Under the pieces are notes generated by a model. That model ran no database searches. It was given only the letters and a program-made list of their open reading frames with translations, and was not told the DNA's origin. Shown piece by piece: positions 1 to 12,257 of a stretch of DNA of 64,000 nucleotides. Location: positions 12,184,451 to 12,248,450 of the forward strand of contig CAXKWD010000011.1 in the NCBI GenBank assembly GCA_964059195.1. The letters run 5' to 3'. Each line of letters starts with the position of its first letter. Positions within the stretch are counted from its first letter, which is position 1. Source of the DNA: Ectobius pallidus. Lineage: Eukaryota; Arthropoda; Insecta; Blattodea; Ectobiidae. The position numbers and the translations under genes are program-made.

Positions 1-1991
1 GTTCCATAATACAGGGTATTGTATTGAAATTTGCTACGGGTTAATGCAGTCAGGTAAAAATCGTAAGAACGATGAACCAGTTAAATATGTAGTTTCTTTC
101 TCTGTTAAACTGTGTAACATTCCAGAGTTTATATAAAGCTCCAAGTAGACTCAGACTGAAGCTTCTACTTTATTTAAATTCCAACGTTTGCTGTCCATTA
201 TTTTTTTATTTCGTTTTTTTTTCACACGGGATAGATTGATGACATTGGAAACTTTCAGTAAAAGTTACTGCTTTTTTTTTTTTTTTTTTTTGTGGTAAGG
301 AAATGAAATACGCCCAGACTCTTTGTTATTTTCTCGTTGGCCAAACACAGCTGAGCAGCAACATTTGCACTGATACATTCCCTTTACTAAAGTGTATTAG
401 AATTTAAGGGGGTTCAACCTACTTTTTGCAAAATCCTGAATAATTTGACTTTTACTGGGCAGGATTTTTATAAAATATCGCTCACTTATTCTATCTGAGA
501 ATATCTTTAGTTTAATATAATATAGCCTAACACGTATAATACTCGTCTATTATATATTTTGGATATTTTCTGACTAAAATCATACCGTCCATTTAAATAT
601 ATGGCACAGTAAAATAATTGATGGTGCGACCAAAATGTGGACAAATTTCAAAGCTGGTCAAGTTACAGAAAATTCCCTAATAGTTAACTTTATAGTTACA
701 AGATTTTAAAAAATTACACTCCCTCATTTGTTTCTGAATTATTGCATTATAACAAAATTATGTAAGTGGTATTGTAATTAATCGAAAAGTATCATGAAAT
801 CTGCCTACAGTGATATGTAAAATCTGCGTTATATAGCACAGTGAAATGCTCCTATTTTGAAGAATTTAATTGATAAGAATAAATCTTACCTCAGAATTAG
901 ATAGGAAGTATATTATTCTCTTTATTGCTCAGCATATACATTAATATTATCGAGGAAACGATTTATTTTAAGCTATAAGGTACCAGTGTAGCGAAAAAGG
1001 ACATAATTGTGAATAATCTTATTTTTTCAAGAAAGGAAAGAATTACACGTGGAACAATTACAGGCATGTATGAAATTTATTGAACGTGAACAATTTTTTT
1101 GTACATATTGACATTACTGACCAGCGTCGATTTTGAAATTTCAAAATTAAGAGCTTTTGCTCTGTGATCTACATCACTATTAATTTTAATTAACTCTTCC
1201 ATCTCTTGATGCTTAATTTACAGGATTTGTTTCGCCTAAAAGCCATGCTTAAAGCACACCTGCTCAGCCGTACAAGTCACTAGGAACTGACTGTTGCTAA
1301 GCACAGAATTTTCTAAATTTGGGTTTATTTCTATGGATTGCAGTTGCTATTCCTTTATAAATACAGTAAAGGTGTTTATACCGGTAGAGGAGGTGGAAAT
1401 TCGTCTGCAGCAGCTCTCCCTACATTCAAAAATCTAGACACGTATTTTACATGGTCTAACATTAAGAATTACGTATTTCAGTTTAAAATGCTGTTCAAGA
1501 TGCGAGATATACAGGTGGTCATCTTACAGAGAATAAGTAACAGATGATTTTAAAAATGATTTTCTAGTGTATGAGCCCCCTTGGTGAGAACCGCTTACTG
1601 CAGAAAGGCATCATGTCCATTACATAGTTTTATAGTAGCGATGGACTAGTTCCATATCTGCAGGCCTTTGCTATCGGGTGGACAAGTTTCCTTTCTGTGT
1701 TGATGTTGGATTAATTGCTTATCTGCAGTAACGGTGAGGTACTGTGTGAGTGATGGGAGTTGACATGTAGTGAATGTAGTGGGTGAAGGGTTCTGTATGT
1801 GTATGGCATGACTTTGGTGAAGGTTTGTTAAACTGCTTTTAGTGTAAAAGGTGGTGGTATGTGATTTGCAAGCAAACATTATTGTTCAGAAAAATGCACA
1901 CGAAAATTTCACTTTCTTCGGTTCCTCAGATGTTCTCGACGACTGTATGTATGCTTTGTAGTCATATTCTCCACAGTAGAAAGTTTGATCA
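1..1991. other. No gene recognised; AT-rich sequence
   Basis: No coding region, RNA gene or complete mobile element is supported here. Visible are a run of about 20 T at 272-291 and a TATATAAA box at 130-137 followed by TCAGAC at 151-156. The latter has the spacing of an arthropod TATA/Inr promoter, but no convincing exon follows it. The short open frames have no recognisable domain. Confidence 0.5.
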
Positions 1992-2654
1992 GGGCCCTGT
2001 TTCATAGAACTTGCTAATAATATTAGTTAAAAATATTAGAACTAATCACATTATTTATTAGTTAACAACATCTTGTTTCATAGAGATATGAACACTACTT
2101 ATAAAATCTCTAAAATTAGTTCATTAGTCAGCTGATTGATTTGGAGGTTATTTCTGGACTGTTGTTTGTGTTTTTTCCCTTCTTAGTCTTTTTGTCAATA
2201 CTATTTAAAAGCAGCACGGCCTAAATATATCTTCATAAATGTAACAAATAATAACTAGCTCTAAGAAATTAATAAATCTGCCAGGCACTTATTCAAGATA
2301 GCAGTAGGCTAAATCTAACCTCATATCCTAAAAGCTAGTTATGATAAAATTTCTTTGATAGCGTATGTAAGTAGTTTCTATATTGATAATTAAATCAGAG
2401 TGATTCATTTTCCACAAATTTAAGATCACGAAATCTGAATTACATGTGTTTGAGAATAAGTTATTCGTCCGAAAACACTTATAGAAAAACACCTAATATA
2501 TCAGTACATTTTGTTAGTTCTGCTGTCTATGAAACAGATTACGAATAATATTAGCAATATTTACTAAAAATTTAGAGCCATGAACTCATAACTAATATTA
2601 TTAGAAAATATTCTTATGAAACAGAAGACTAATAATAATAAATAATATTATGTA

Positions 2655-3330
2655 CGAGGGGTATTCCGAAAGTAAGTTTCGTCAGTTTGTCACACGGACA
2701 CTTTATTGACCCAAAAGCAATACAGCATGGCAGCATGACCTATACACCGTGCACTATTTTTCGACTTAGTCGCCAGCGACATTGAGACATCTGTCGTAGC
2801 GTGCGATCAGTTTGAAGAACCCACTGTGGTAAAACTCGGTGCCCTGGGATGCAAGGAATTGGCGTACAGCCTGCTCCACCTCAGCTTCCTGACATTACTA
2901 AAGTCCCATACAGACCATTTTGAGTGACAAATTGATGTTCCATAAGGTTTGTGCGAGATGGGTTCGTGGAGGCCGCACTTTGCGGGGACGGTAATCGGGA
3001 GTTCAATTTCAAACAGCTCTATCTCGGACAATAAAAGGTTCAGCGGCTGCAGCAATGGCTCGTTTGAAAGAGGGGAGATAGCGGTACATGGCAGTGGCGC
3101 CAAATCTCTCGTGCCATCGTGAGCGGTACACTAATACCCGCGGGCACGCCAGTCTGCTGCGACTCACTCTTCTACGGCGCAGTGCGCCTGCGTCATGCCT
3201 CCTCCGCTGACGCCACTTCCGTCGTGGAACCAGCCACGGGTGGGGATTCGTCTGGCGTTTGTTTGGTTCCCCTGGTGAACACGCCGCTCCTGCCATACAT
3301 TGATGAAACTTACTTTCGGAATACCCCTCG
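2655..3330 (-). mobile_element. Mariner deletion derivative with TA target duplication
   Basis: The ends are near-perfect inverted repeats starting CGAGGGGTATTCCGAAAGTA, flanked by TA at 2,653-2,654 and 3,331-3,332, the hallmark of Tc1/mariner insertion. At 676 bp it is about half the usual 1.3 kb, so it is a non-autonomous internal-deletion copy. The transposase C-terminus survives on the minus strand. It is inserted into the older TIR element 1,992-3,375. Confidence 0.88.
2754..2893 (-). pseudogene. Mariner transposase C-terminal remnant
   Basis: The minus-strand reading gives the mariner C-terminal pattern with EFYHSGFFKLIARYD, then RCLNVAGD, a stop, VEK and a second stop. The family normally has tyrosine where the first stop lies (GDYVEK), so a TAC to TAA change is the likely lesion. 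The catalytic DD34D region is missing from this short element, so it cannot encode active enzyme. Confidence 0.8.
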
Positions 3331-3375
3331 TACTTGCTAATAATATGAGTGTAAAAGTTATATGATACTGAGCCC

Positions 3376-4400
3376 AGGAGATACATTCATCCACCGCTAG
3401 GGAGGCTACAAAGCATCTAGCAGTCGACATCAGCTCAGAATGAGAGCAGCAGCTGTTGATACCTCTTCTAATGTAGTTATCCTTAGGTGAAGTTTTTTTG
3501 TGTGTTTTTCACAGTAATATGTTGTGACTTCACCGTGTTGTTCACAGAGTTTATCAGTTATCCATGCTTTTAGTTTTTTAACTTCTAAAATATTATATAT
3601 CTTGTATATGTACAACATAAATGAATGTTTATTTTGTGTATGTTTATACATTTGGCAGTTGTATAATCATACGCACTGAACTCTTTTAAAAGTTTACATT
3701 AATACGAAATAAGGCTCAGATTTGTAAACTAGTAATATGGTACATCTGTAGTAATGTAAGCATTCTATTGTTTAAATATCGTTCTTACATATATTCCTGG
3801 TCTTGTAGTATATAAATAATTTTGTAACAGTATTTCTGGGTTTCTGTTCAATAATTTTATTCATTTAAGTTTTTATATTTAATATTTATTCGTCGTAATG
3901 GACGTAAATATTTGCTGGTCAGAATGTACCATAAGCTAAAGGTAGCAGGACATTTAATGTGAGTCCCATATTTTGAGCTTAAACATGAAACCCCTTTATT
4001 TTCTATTTGTTTCATTACTTTTTTCTTAACAGAAAGACTTTAAATGACGTCGTTCTGAACCAGGAAGTAATCTCAACGACTGACTCATGCTCTTGGAATT
4101 GAGGTAAATATATTTTGCTCAAATACTAACGTAAATATACCTTTTCTTGCTCAAATGTAAACATAAATTGTATAATTTACGTAATGCCACATTAGAAATA
4201 TTAATTTTTCCTTTGTAGGCATTCTAAAAAATCCTAATTTATGTTATTTTGATATTTTTCTCCATACCACAGCTCGCCATGCATAAAGTTTTGAACGGTT
4301 CATTTCATCTTGTGATATTGTCTTGAAGTTCTTCCAATGTATGGGAAATTGAGCTATACACTTTATTTTCCAAGCTCCCCCCATAAATAGTAGTCGCATA
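3376..4400. other. No gene recognised
   Basis: AT-rich sequence. A 73-codon minus-strand open frame (3,430-3,651) includes a polar stretch CEQHGEVTTYYCEKHTKKLH that looks protein-like, but I cannot assign it to a family and it has no clear splice or promoter context. Confidence 0.4.
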
Positions 4401-4404
4401 CTAT

Positions 4405-4740
4405 TAGAAGAAATTAAAGATAATTTCACAGAATAAATTAACTCAATCTCGGAAGCTGAACTTAGAGTGTGAAAGAAAATTTACTAAAATGGTGACATTG
4501 TTGTGTGGATGCAAAAGGAGGACATTTCCAAAATATCTTGTGATGAGGTATATGGTTATTTATAATGTAATCTTAACTTTAATTGTGAGAACCTGAATCA
4601 TTACACTGTTAGCGGCTTTATTTGCGTAGATATTTCACCTGATCGCTCGGGAGATAGAGCTGTGGCAGCCGCGATGCAGAAGCCCGCACGATTGGCTAAC
4701 TCGTACGTGAAACAAACTGTATCCCTAAGATAAGTTCACA
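4405..4740 (+). pseudogene. Degenerate Tc/mariner-type transposase tail plus 3' sequence
   Basis: This is a decayed copy of the segment at 47,640-48,013. Both carry the end of a Tc/mariner-like DDE transposase (INSISEAE, then a cysteine-rich end leading to HFQ or its remnant) followed by about 200 bp of shared downstream sequence containing GTTAGCGGCTTTATTTGCGT. Frames here are broken by several stops. Both copies end near the same phrase GATTGGCTAA, suggesting a shared element terminus. Confidence 0.6.
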
Positions 4741-4897
4741 CGTTTACAATACAACACAACACTGTTTTCACTTTCATCAAGTTTGTGAACAGATGTCCTG
4801 CTATTAACCAGAAATTCTTAGAGATACATTGTTTGCATAGTACTACAAAATAGCACTTGATTGTACATTCAAATGAATCCTCTGGTGTGGTCTAGAT

Positions 4898-6010
4898 CAG
4901 GGGAAGTCAACTACGTCTTGTGATGACGTTTGTGGAGCAAGAGCATGCGGATCCCTTGTGTGTGACGTCAGCAAGAGCGCACGGAAGGAGGGGTGTTTAG
5001 AGTACGCTAGAGCTAGGTACTAGAGGACCTATTCACTTTAGCTCTGTGGGTAGAACAACTTCTGGTTGGAAATACGGAGCATTTTTCAAAGTTATTGCAA
5101 GTACGCGATCCTGATAGTGTTCCCTCTGCAGAACATGTGTTAGTTCTGCAAAACATTCTTCTTCAGTTCGAATCGAGGTTTCAGGATGTGGAAAACCTTT
5201 CTCCAATGTTTAAACTTTTTGCTACCCCATATTCAGTTAATGTCAAAGACGTTCCTTGTCGGTATCAATTGGAACTGCTAAACTTACAATGCGACGATCT
5301 GTTAAAGGACAAATACGAACGTAAAGTGGTCTTGGGTAACTTTTACAGAAATTTCTCTGAAACCAGATTCCCGAGACTTGCCACACGAATATTATGTAAT
5401 TTTGGATCGACATATGTGGCCGAACAATTTTTTTCACTAATGAAATGTGCAAAGCTCAAATCAAGAAGTACATTGTTAAATCACAACCTAAATGTAGTCT
5501 TCGATTAAATATTGCTCAAACATTACGTCCCAACATTGATACACTTGTTAAAGAAAAAGAGACAGGAAAGTCAGAAAATTGTTACTGTAATCTTGCAGAC
5601 GAGCTTGTATGGTAATTAATTCAGTTCATTTTTTTTATAAGTTTTACTGTAGTGAATTATGTTAATTCAAATGATAGTAGCCTATTGTCTATTTTTGTCA
5701 AAGAGCATAGATTTTGTGGAAAGGCAATTGTTCTCACAGAATAGAAAAATAGAATTATTTATAATGTGTTAAACTGCTGCGCTGTAATTAACCGATAAAC
5801 TATCAAAAAAATCGGTTGATGTTTCATTAACTCGGAAACACGTATTACGTAAGTTCTAACCCCCTAAATTCCCGCTGCCCGCAATACTAATGCCCCTCTC
5901 TTCCCCCCTGTTCACTGATGCCTACATTTCACATGCTCCTCGCAGAGATATAACGCGAGCAGTAGAGCAGTAGGCAGTGACGTCACAGAGCAAGCTTCTG
6001 TCTTCCCCTG
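4898..6010 (+). mobile_element. hAT transposon, internally deleted, with perfect 8-bp TSD
   Basis: The element begins CAGGGGAAG and ends CTTCCCCTG, and is flanked on both sides by GTCTAGAT (4,890-4,897 and 6,011-6,018), an exact 8-bp TSD as hAT elements make. Length is 1,113 bp against 2.5-4 kb for autonomous members. It keeps the transposase 3' half. The intact TSD and TIRs suggest a relatively recent insertion. Confidence 0.93.
5095..5615 (+). pseudogene. hAT transposase C-terminal remnant
   Basis: The frame contains LATRILCNFGSTYVAEQFFS followed by LMKCAKLKSRSTL, matching the C-terminal dimerisation region of hAT transposases of the ZBED5/GTF2IRD2-like group, where a GSTYxCEQxFSxMK motif is typical. 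A frameshift near 5,490 moves the continuation (CSLRLNIAQTLRP to a TAA at 5,613) into another frame. The N-terminal BED finger and catalytic residues are absent. Confidence 0.82.
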
Positions 6011-6178
6011 GTCTAGATGAATTCCAATTGTACTAAACAATGAAACTGCAATGAAAACTGTTCTGTGGAAGTGCTTGCTCATAACAGTAAAGAAAATCTT
6101 AGTTGTTTCAGAATGTTACGTTTTACAAAGATTCTTTTTCAAAATGCCTTCACATTCCCTTGTTGGTTTTTCTCCTGG

Positions 6179-6205
6179 TTATTATTATTATTATTATTAT
6201 TATTT
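6179..6205. repeat. (TTA)n microsatellite
   Basis: About nine tandem TTA units just upstream of the hAT element at 6,242. Confidence 0.85.
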
Positions 6206-6241
6206 AAATGTATGTGGGTTGGCGAAAACATATGTTGTTAT

Positions 6242-6962
6242 TAGGGCAAGGCATTTGATGATTTTGCATCTTTTTTATATGAAGTCTGTCAGATAGCTCA
6301 AATACATATAAATGTGTATCATGAAACAATTGATTAAATAAGGGCAATTTATTTTTGAATTCTTTTTTTTTTTGCTTTATTTTGCATTTTTCGTCATTTT
6401 CAAGAGATAGGCCATTTTTTGGCAATTTTAGGTCATTTTCTACATTTTTGGCATTTTTATGTCTTTTTAGGCATTTTAGGCATGTTTCAGCGGAGGTAAA
6501 GAGGAGCTTTTCCTTGTACAAATCGTTACTTTCAGACAACATACAATTGTTTTTATTTTAATTCAGGTTTATTGTAAACACCATAGCAGTTTGTCTTGTA
6601 GCAATAAAGAATTATGTTTTCTTTCTTTTTAAATGGCACCTATTTGCTAGGGGCAATTTGATGGTCATGTCAGTTCAGAAAGAATTTTTTTTTTCGTTAA
6701 GGGTGTCCAAGTAGTATACTTTTTAGTAATAAAATAAGTGTGTTTTGTATTGTAAATTCATATATAACGCACTGTAATCCGTTAAATTTCTTTTATAAAT
6801 TCATTATTAAAAAAAAAAAAAAATATATTCCGGTAAGTAAAGATGGAAAATTTTTTGGTCATTTTTTAAAATGTTGTGTATTTTTTTCACTATTTTTAGG
6901 TTATAAATGCATTTTTTATTTTGCGTTTTTTCACTATTTTATGGTCCATAAATCCTTGCCTA
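6242..6962. mobile_element. hAT-like MITE with T-rich interior
   Basis: The ends TAGGGCAAGGCATTT and its near complement ATCCTTGCCTA are flanked by GTTGTTAT and GTTATTAT (7 of 8 identical), consistent with an hAT 8-bp TSD. The 721-bp interior is T-rich with repeated GGCATTTT and GGTCATTTT words and has no transposase. A sister copy of nearly the same length lies at 61,038-61,757. Confidence 0.83.
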
Positions 6963-6970
6963 GTTATTAT

Positions 6971-7832
6971 ATTTAAAAAAAGAATACTGCCCCATTTGAA
7001 CATTTAGTGTAAAAGAATCGATTAGAGTGTAGGTATCACACCGTTGCGATGGTAAAGCATGGAAGTTTGATTGGAAGAAAACTAGCTCAGAATTTTCATT
7101 TCTACGTCCATAACAATGCCCCCAACCTATGGTTCATTGTATTATAGTCTGTTACTTGCTTGATCATATGCTAACATACAGAAGTCTGCGCTCATTTCCA
7201 TGATACTCTGTATAGAACTTTGCCTATTTCATTTCACTTCATAAGGAAATCTGAGTCTCTCTTTTCTGCGAAAGCTGTTAGATTTATATTGCCAATAAGT
7301 GTAACTACCCTACCCTTAGTTCCATACATCCCTGAGTATATAGGCCAATTTTCTCCGTGTTAACATTGTAATCCCTATATCTTTATGTTGATATTTTCTT
7401 TTTAAATTTTTTTGCCATTGGATTTTAAATGAGTTGTCTTGTTATCTGTCAAACATTCATATGGTGTTTTATATGTAAAGATATGTAAATTAAAATAAAA
7501 GGTGAATATGTCCCTCCTACTTGTTAGCTTAAGAGCTTAAAATTAACTCAACATTCTTTTTTCCAGAACTTGGTATGATTACAGTGTTTTCTTTTAGGTA
7601 AACCCACGAGATATTATGATCGAGATTATTATCGACATATTCGCGAACGCGAAGCATAAGCCAATTTATCTGATGAAACTCCTAGTCTCGTGTGGAATTT
7701 ATTAAGACTATTTTATGAATAAAAAGTATCAAATTATATAAATAATAATTACTTTCTTGTATTTTGAAAGTAAAATTACTATTGCTCCAGCTGTCAGATC
7801 ACGGCCTACTAAACGTTGGAATAGTTGAATGT
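6971..7832. other. No gene recognised
   Basis: AT-rich spacer between two hAT MITEs. No open frame, RNA gene or repeat could be supported. Confidence 0.5.
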
Positions 7833-7840
7833 GTTATCAG

Positions 7841-8302
7841 CAGGGCCCGGATACTAATGACATGTCATATTTTTATTGATGCTGCCTAGACATTGTCAAC
7901 TTGTAGATAAATTCTAATCATGGCCTCTAGGTTATAGAAATGCATTTTTATTAGGTCATTTTTTAAATCTTATGCAATTTTATGTTTTTAGGGCATTTAT
8001 TTCAATTTTACGTCATTATTTTGTCATTTTCGTTTATTTGCTTCCGCATTTTGTCATTTTCATGCATTTACTTTAAATAAATTACTAGGTTACTTTAATG
8101 CAACATTTTTGTAGAATGTACTTTAAAAATAATTTTCTTACTTTTCTTCTCAATTGTTCCAATCAAGAACAAAGTAATTTTATAAATAAAATATCAGGTC
8201 TTAGGTCATTCTTTGTAATTATTAAGTCACTTTGTTTAAAATTTAGGGTCATCTTATAGGTAATTTTTCAAACAATTTTAGGTCATCAGAATCCGGGCCC
8301 TG
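7841..8302. mobile_element. hAT MITE (GGGCCCGGAT family), exact 8-bp TSD
   Basis: Begins CAGGGCCCGGATACTAATGA and ends TCAGAATCCGGGCCCTG, flanked by GTTATCAG at 7,833-7,840 and 8,303-8,310. It is 462 bp with no coding capacity. A second member is at 32,103-32,644. Confidence 0.94.
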
Positions 8303-8429
8303 GTTATCAGAAACTAACGAATGTTGCCAACAGTGGGGTTGAGAAATCGCTAACATAATTAAGATAAGCCAAAATCTGAACAGAATAAGCACACACGAAC
8401 TGGCTTGCACCGAATCGAAATTGTGTTTT

Positions 8430-8760
8430 ATTCAGTGCTTACTTACTTACTCAATGGCAATAGAAAATTCCTCAGCAAGCTTAAGGAACATCATCTATTT
8501 TATGGAACCCGAAGGTTCATTTCCGCGCTTACCTGAGCCCGTCATTCAACCCTATTCTGTGTTAATTCCATCCAATCGTCCTCGCAAATCCTACTTCACT
8601 TAAATTTATCCTAATGTTGTCCTCCCACCTACGTCTAGGTCTTCCATGTGGTCTTTTCCCTTCGGGTCTCCCAGTCCACACTTTTGAGATTCATTTTCCT
8701 CCCCCATGCGCGCAACATGTTCAGCCCATTTCATCCTCATTTTTAGTCAATGCACATTTA
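8430..8760 (-). pseudogene. 3' end of a non-LTR retrotransposon (LINE)
   Basis: The minus strand reads AEHVARMGEE and, in a shifted frame, PEGKRPHGRPRRRWEDNIRI. This is the conserved C-terminal tail of arthropod endonuclease/reverse-transcriptase LINEs (xGRPRRRWED motif). A short TAAG-type repeat at its 3' side (8,433-8,452) fits a LINE tail. It is 5'-truncated and frameshifted; the reverse transcriptase core is missing. Confidence 0.75.
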
Positions 8761-9003
8761 AAATGTTTCTATTTCCAAACAAGTTAGGTTGTATAAAATA
8801 ACATTTTTTATTCTGTTCGCTGACAAAAATACAGATGTGTGACGTATTAATCGTCATGTATGGATACCACCACGTGTACAGTAAACGAGCTGACGTTTAT
8901 AAAAAAAGAAAATCATTTTTGCAATCGTAGCAAGTATACTGACGATCGTGATTAGTCGATATCCGAGGCATTGCTGAACATTATTGGCCAATGCCCATAT
9001 GTG

Positions 9004-9428
9004 CCTATGAATGGAATAGTCTGAGAAAACTGTGCAATTTGTCCCTTTTACAGTGTTCCTCTTTCCCTGCATTCCATCTGTAGCAACGTCTATGAATGGA
9101 ACAGTCTGAGAAAACTGTGCAATTTGTCCCTTTTACAGTGTTCCTCTTTCCCTGCATTCCATCTGTAGCAACGTCTATGAATGGAACAGTCTGAGAAAAC
9201 TGTGCAATTTGTCCCTTTTACAGTGTTCCTCTTTCCCTGCATTCCATCTGTAGCAACGTCTATGAATGGAACAGTCTGAGAAAACTGTGCAATTTGTCCC
9301 TTTTACAGTGTTCCTCTTTCCCTGCATTCCATCTGTAGCAACGTCTATGAATGGAACAGTCTGAGAAAACTGTGCAATTTGTCTCTTTTACAGTTTTTCT
9401 CTTTCCCTGCATTCTATCTGTAGCAACT
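9004..9428. repeat. 85-bp tandem repeat, five copies
   Basis: The word TATGAATGGAA recurs at 9,006, 9,091, 9,176, 9,261 and 9,346, giving an exact 85-bp period. The middle copies are identical by eye; the first and last carry a few substitutions. Because 85 is not a multiple of three the frame rotates between copies, so coding use is unlikely. Confidence 0.95.
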
Positions 9429-10067
9429 ATTTTGATATACATGTATAAAAGTTAGTTGGGTAAGAAATCGGAATATTTCTCTCTCCTTTTTTTTAAAGAT
9501 TTAATAAGGTGAATGCTTTGATTGGAATACGCTTGGCATCAGTTTTTTTTCATCATTATAGAAGAAAATGTATGCATATATATTTGAATCATTGATTTGA
9601 CTCCAAAAGTAATTAAATTATTACAATCATAAATAATGCTTTTATTTAATTTTTATATAGCAGTTTTATGTTCGCTAGTGGGTATTTTTAACAAAAGTAA
9701 TGTAATAATTATATAGCAAATTTGGCTTGCTCTGTATTCAAATTATCTGTTGACATTTACTTTGAATCCATGGAATGTAATAAATTGTATCTTACCTTAT
9801 TCCTAAGATCTTACCTTTCGAAGATCAACTCCATTCGTGGAGTTTGCCGTTCTGCAAAGACATCGGTGACGTGTTCTATGAAGCTGTTGTCTCCGTAAAG
9901 TTGATTCAGCTAGGTTTTCTCAATATCCAAGTTACTCAGCCTCATGTTTGTTATCAACTTGCAAAGGAAATTCTTAAACTTTTTCGTCACACTTCTCCTT
10001 TCGCTCGTTGCTGATAGTAAATTTTTTTCAGGCATTATCTGATAAGTACTTTATTAGCAAACTCATA
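9429..10067. other. No gene recognised
   Basis: AT-rich sequence between the 85-bp tandem array and the palindromic mariner. No open frame or repeat could be supported. Confidence 0.5.
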
Positions 10068-10700
10068 CGAGGGCCGTCTATAAATTAACTTTCCCTTAGC
10101 TGTTTACAGAAACAAAACACAATTTCATGGAAATATTTATTGCAACAGATACAGCAAGTGTTCAGCTATTTTTAAACATATTCGCCACCGGAATTGAAAC
10201 GTGTTTCATTCCATGGGACCAACGTTTGAATACCTGTGTCGGAGAAGTCTGCCGCCTGGGATTTGAACCATTGTGTGGCAACCACGTCCACCTCTTTTTC
10301 ACTCTCTGTTATTTCTTGCGGTGTAGGACTAGATGGAAATCAATGGAAGCGAGATCCGGCCTGTGGGGTGGATTTTTAAACACCTCCCAGCAAGTCTCCT
10401 GCAGAAATTCGACTAGGAGATGATTAAACATTCACCCTACAGCCCGGACTCCGCTCCCATTGATTTACATATTTTCCTAAACCTCAAGAAATTACACAGA
10501 ATGACAGACAGGCGGAGATGGTTGTCACATAGTGGTTCAAATCCCAGGCAGCAGACTTCTACGACACAGGTATTCAAAAGTTGGTCCCACGGTATGAAAA
10601 ATAGCTGAACACTTGCAGTATTTTGCAATAAGCATTTCCATGACTTTGTTTTTTTTTCTATAAACGGTCCCAGGGAAACTTACTTTATGGAGGGCTCTTG
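10068..10700. mobile_element. Palindromic mariner: two inverted 3' halves
   Basis: The termini are about 44-bp inverted repeats (left CGAGGGCCGTCTATAAATTA, right complement CAAGAGCCCTCCATAAAGTA), flanked by TA at 10,066-10,067 and 10,701-10,702. The two halves are long inverted copies of each other: the right arm (about 10,440-10,700) reads transposase on plus with HSPYSPDSAPIDLHIF, and the left arm (10,068 to about 10,335) encodes the C-terminal region on minus (WFKSQAADFSDTGIQTLVPW). The element is therefore a head-to-head duplication of a mariner 3' half with a short unique centre. It borders segmental duplication copy A directly. Confidence 0.87.
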
Positions 10701-11692
10701 TATATTCATCAGAATGCAGATGTGTGAGCTCCTTTCCAACATGTAGGTACTGTACCGACACCACAATATTGGTCATCTGGAAAAACTTATTAGTAAAGTC
10801 AAATCTCTAGTAGTCCAGAGTTGTCTATCATAACTTAATAGGGCTTAAAAGTCTGGAGGGTGCTCTTCTTAGGAAATTAGTATTCCCGAAATGATCACCT
10901 AAATCAGCGATAAAACTCTTACCCAATAAAAGGCAAAAAAAGGAAATACTGTATTCACTGAATGAATAATGGTTTCTCGGGCTTTCGGCAACTAGCTCTG
11001 CTGTCAACATCTACCTCTTCTCCCAGATTATGGTAGGTGAGGCAACTGCTGAATGTTTGGATACAATCATCTCACTCACTTGGTTAGAATCCCGAAAGAC
11101 TCTTAATCCTTGACAACTCCGGGAATGCTTCAAGTGACACATCATAATATATTCACTGGTTTGTGATCAGGCTCCTCCTGAGAGCATTTTATCAGTGGGT
11201 CACTTGTGACGGTCACCGCGTTTTATGATTACAAATAATGCAAGTTGTATATATATATATATATATATATAATTCAGATGTATAATCGAGCTAAGCGAAA
11301 CTAGCTATCCATGAGTAAACTATGAGTTTTGATTTAATACCGAAGATTTTATAAGTGAAGTGGAATGTCGACGTGGCATTTCGGAAGTCAAAAGCGATTA
11401 CAAATTGTTTTATCTTATAGCTACTATTGGCAATATTAGCGGTGACCATGACAAGTGACCCAGGTGTGTTCACTGGAAAAACCGGTGACTGTCACAAGTG
11501 ACCCAGAGTGAAAAGGCACTTAAACAAAGCAAACTTCCTCCGATATAGAGTAGCAAACATGCAGGTAGGTATGAACTAAGTTCCATCCGGGGGAAACCAA
11601 TATGAGTAGACCAATTTGAGCAGACGACGGCCATCTCATTCGATGCAAACTTGGTCGATATGTCACATCTTTCCTCTCGTTTGTTCTCCTAG

Positions 11693-11803
11693 GTCCTTCA
11701 TCAGGTGATGAATCCATCCCTCATCTCTACGGCCTGGAATGCGGCGAGAAACTGTGGTTAAAGGAGGTCTCATTTCAGGGTTCCAAAGCACGGGTGTCTT
11801 TCG
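11693..11803 (+). CDS. Putative internal exon, plus strand (copy A)
   Basis: A pyrimidine-rich acceptor (TTTGTTCTCCTAG) precedes and GTAAGT follows a 111-nt open stretch, a phase 1-1 exon of 37 codons. The reading includes DESIPHLYGLECGEKLWLKE and KARVSF. Compared with its duplicate at 36,652 I count three replacement and three silent differences in this frame, against about five and one in the competing minus frame, so the plus reading is favoured. No partner exon is evident nearby, and the family is not recognised. It could be one exon of a gene mostly outside the window or a stranded relic. Confidence 0.42.
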
Positions 11804-12257
11804 GTAAGTCAGTTTTTGTATTGTTCTTCACACTTGGACATGGAATAACAACCAGAAACCGGGATCGACACTATACTCCTCCGACTAGAGTTTCCAAATT
11901 TTATGTAAGTCAACATTACTTTACGCTGACTCCAGCGTAGAATACAGTACAGTCGCCGCAGTGGATATTCATAAAACATAAACAATACAGAATAGGTCAT
12001 TTCCATGTTGTTGCTCCATGCCAAGAATGGCTCCGATTCTGACAGAGATAAATCAAAGTCGTGTTATTGGGATGAGGCAAGTTAATATGACACCTGAATA
12101 GATTGAAATTGTGATGCCATGTCAAATGGAGACAGTGTGGAGATGGATTTAGTTTTCTGGTTTACTTTACCCTCGTCATCAGCCTTGCAATGTTTGTACA
12201 GAGATCGAAGACTCGAGTTTAGTGTGACGTGTACCTCACGCTGCAAAACTAAAAACT

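Larger units (their letters stand above)
1992..3375. mobile_element. TIR DNA transposon remnant split by a mariner
   Basis: The left end reads GGGCCCTGTTTCATAGAACT; the right end, on the opposite strand, reads GGGCTCAGTATCATATAACT, an imperfect inverted repeat of about 20 bp. The interior is rich in TAATATTAGT-type repeats. A mariner derivative sits inside it at 2,655-3,330, so the element is older than that insertion. No transposase is visible and no TSD is obvious. The termini resemble those at 49,975 and 57,512. The superfamily is not assigned with confidence. Confidence 0.6.

Noticed and set aside
2655..3330. Intact mariner transposase gene
   Set aside because: The element is only 676 bp and the C-terminal frame is interrupted by a stop.
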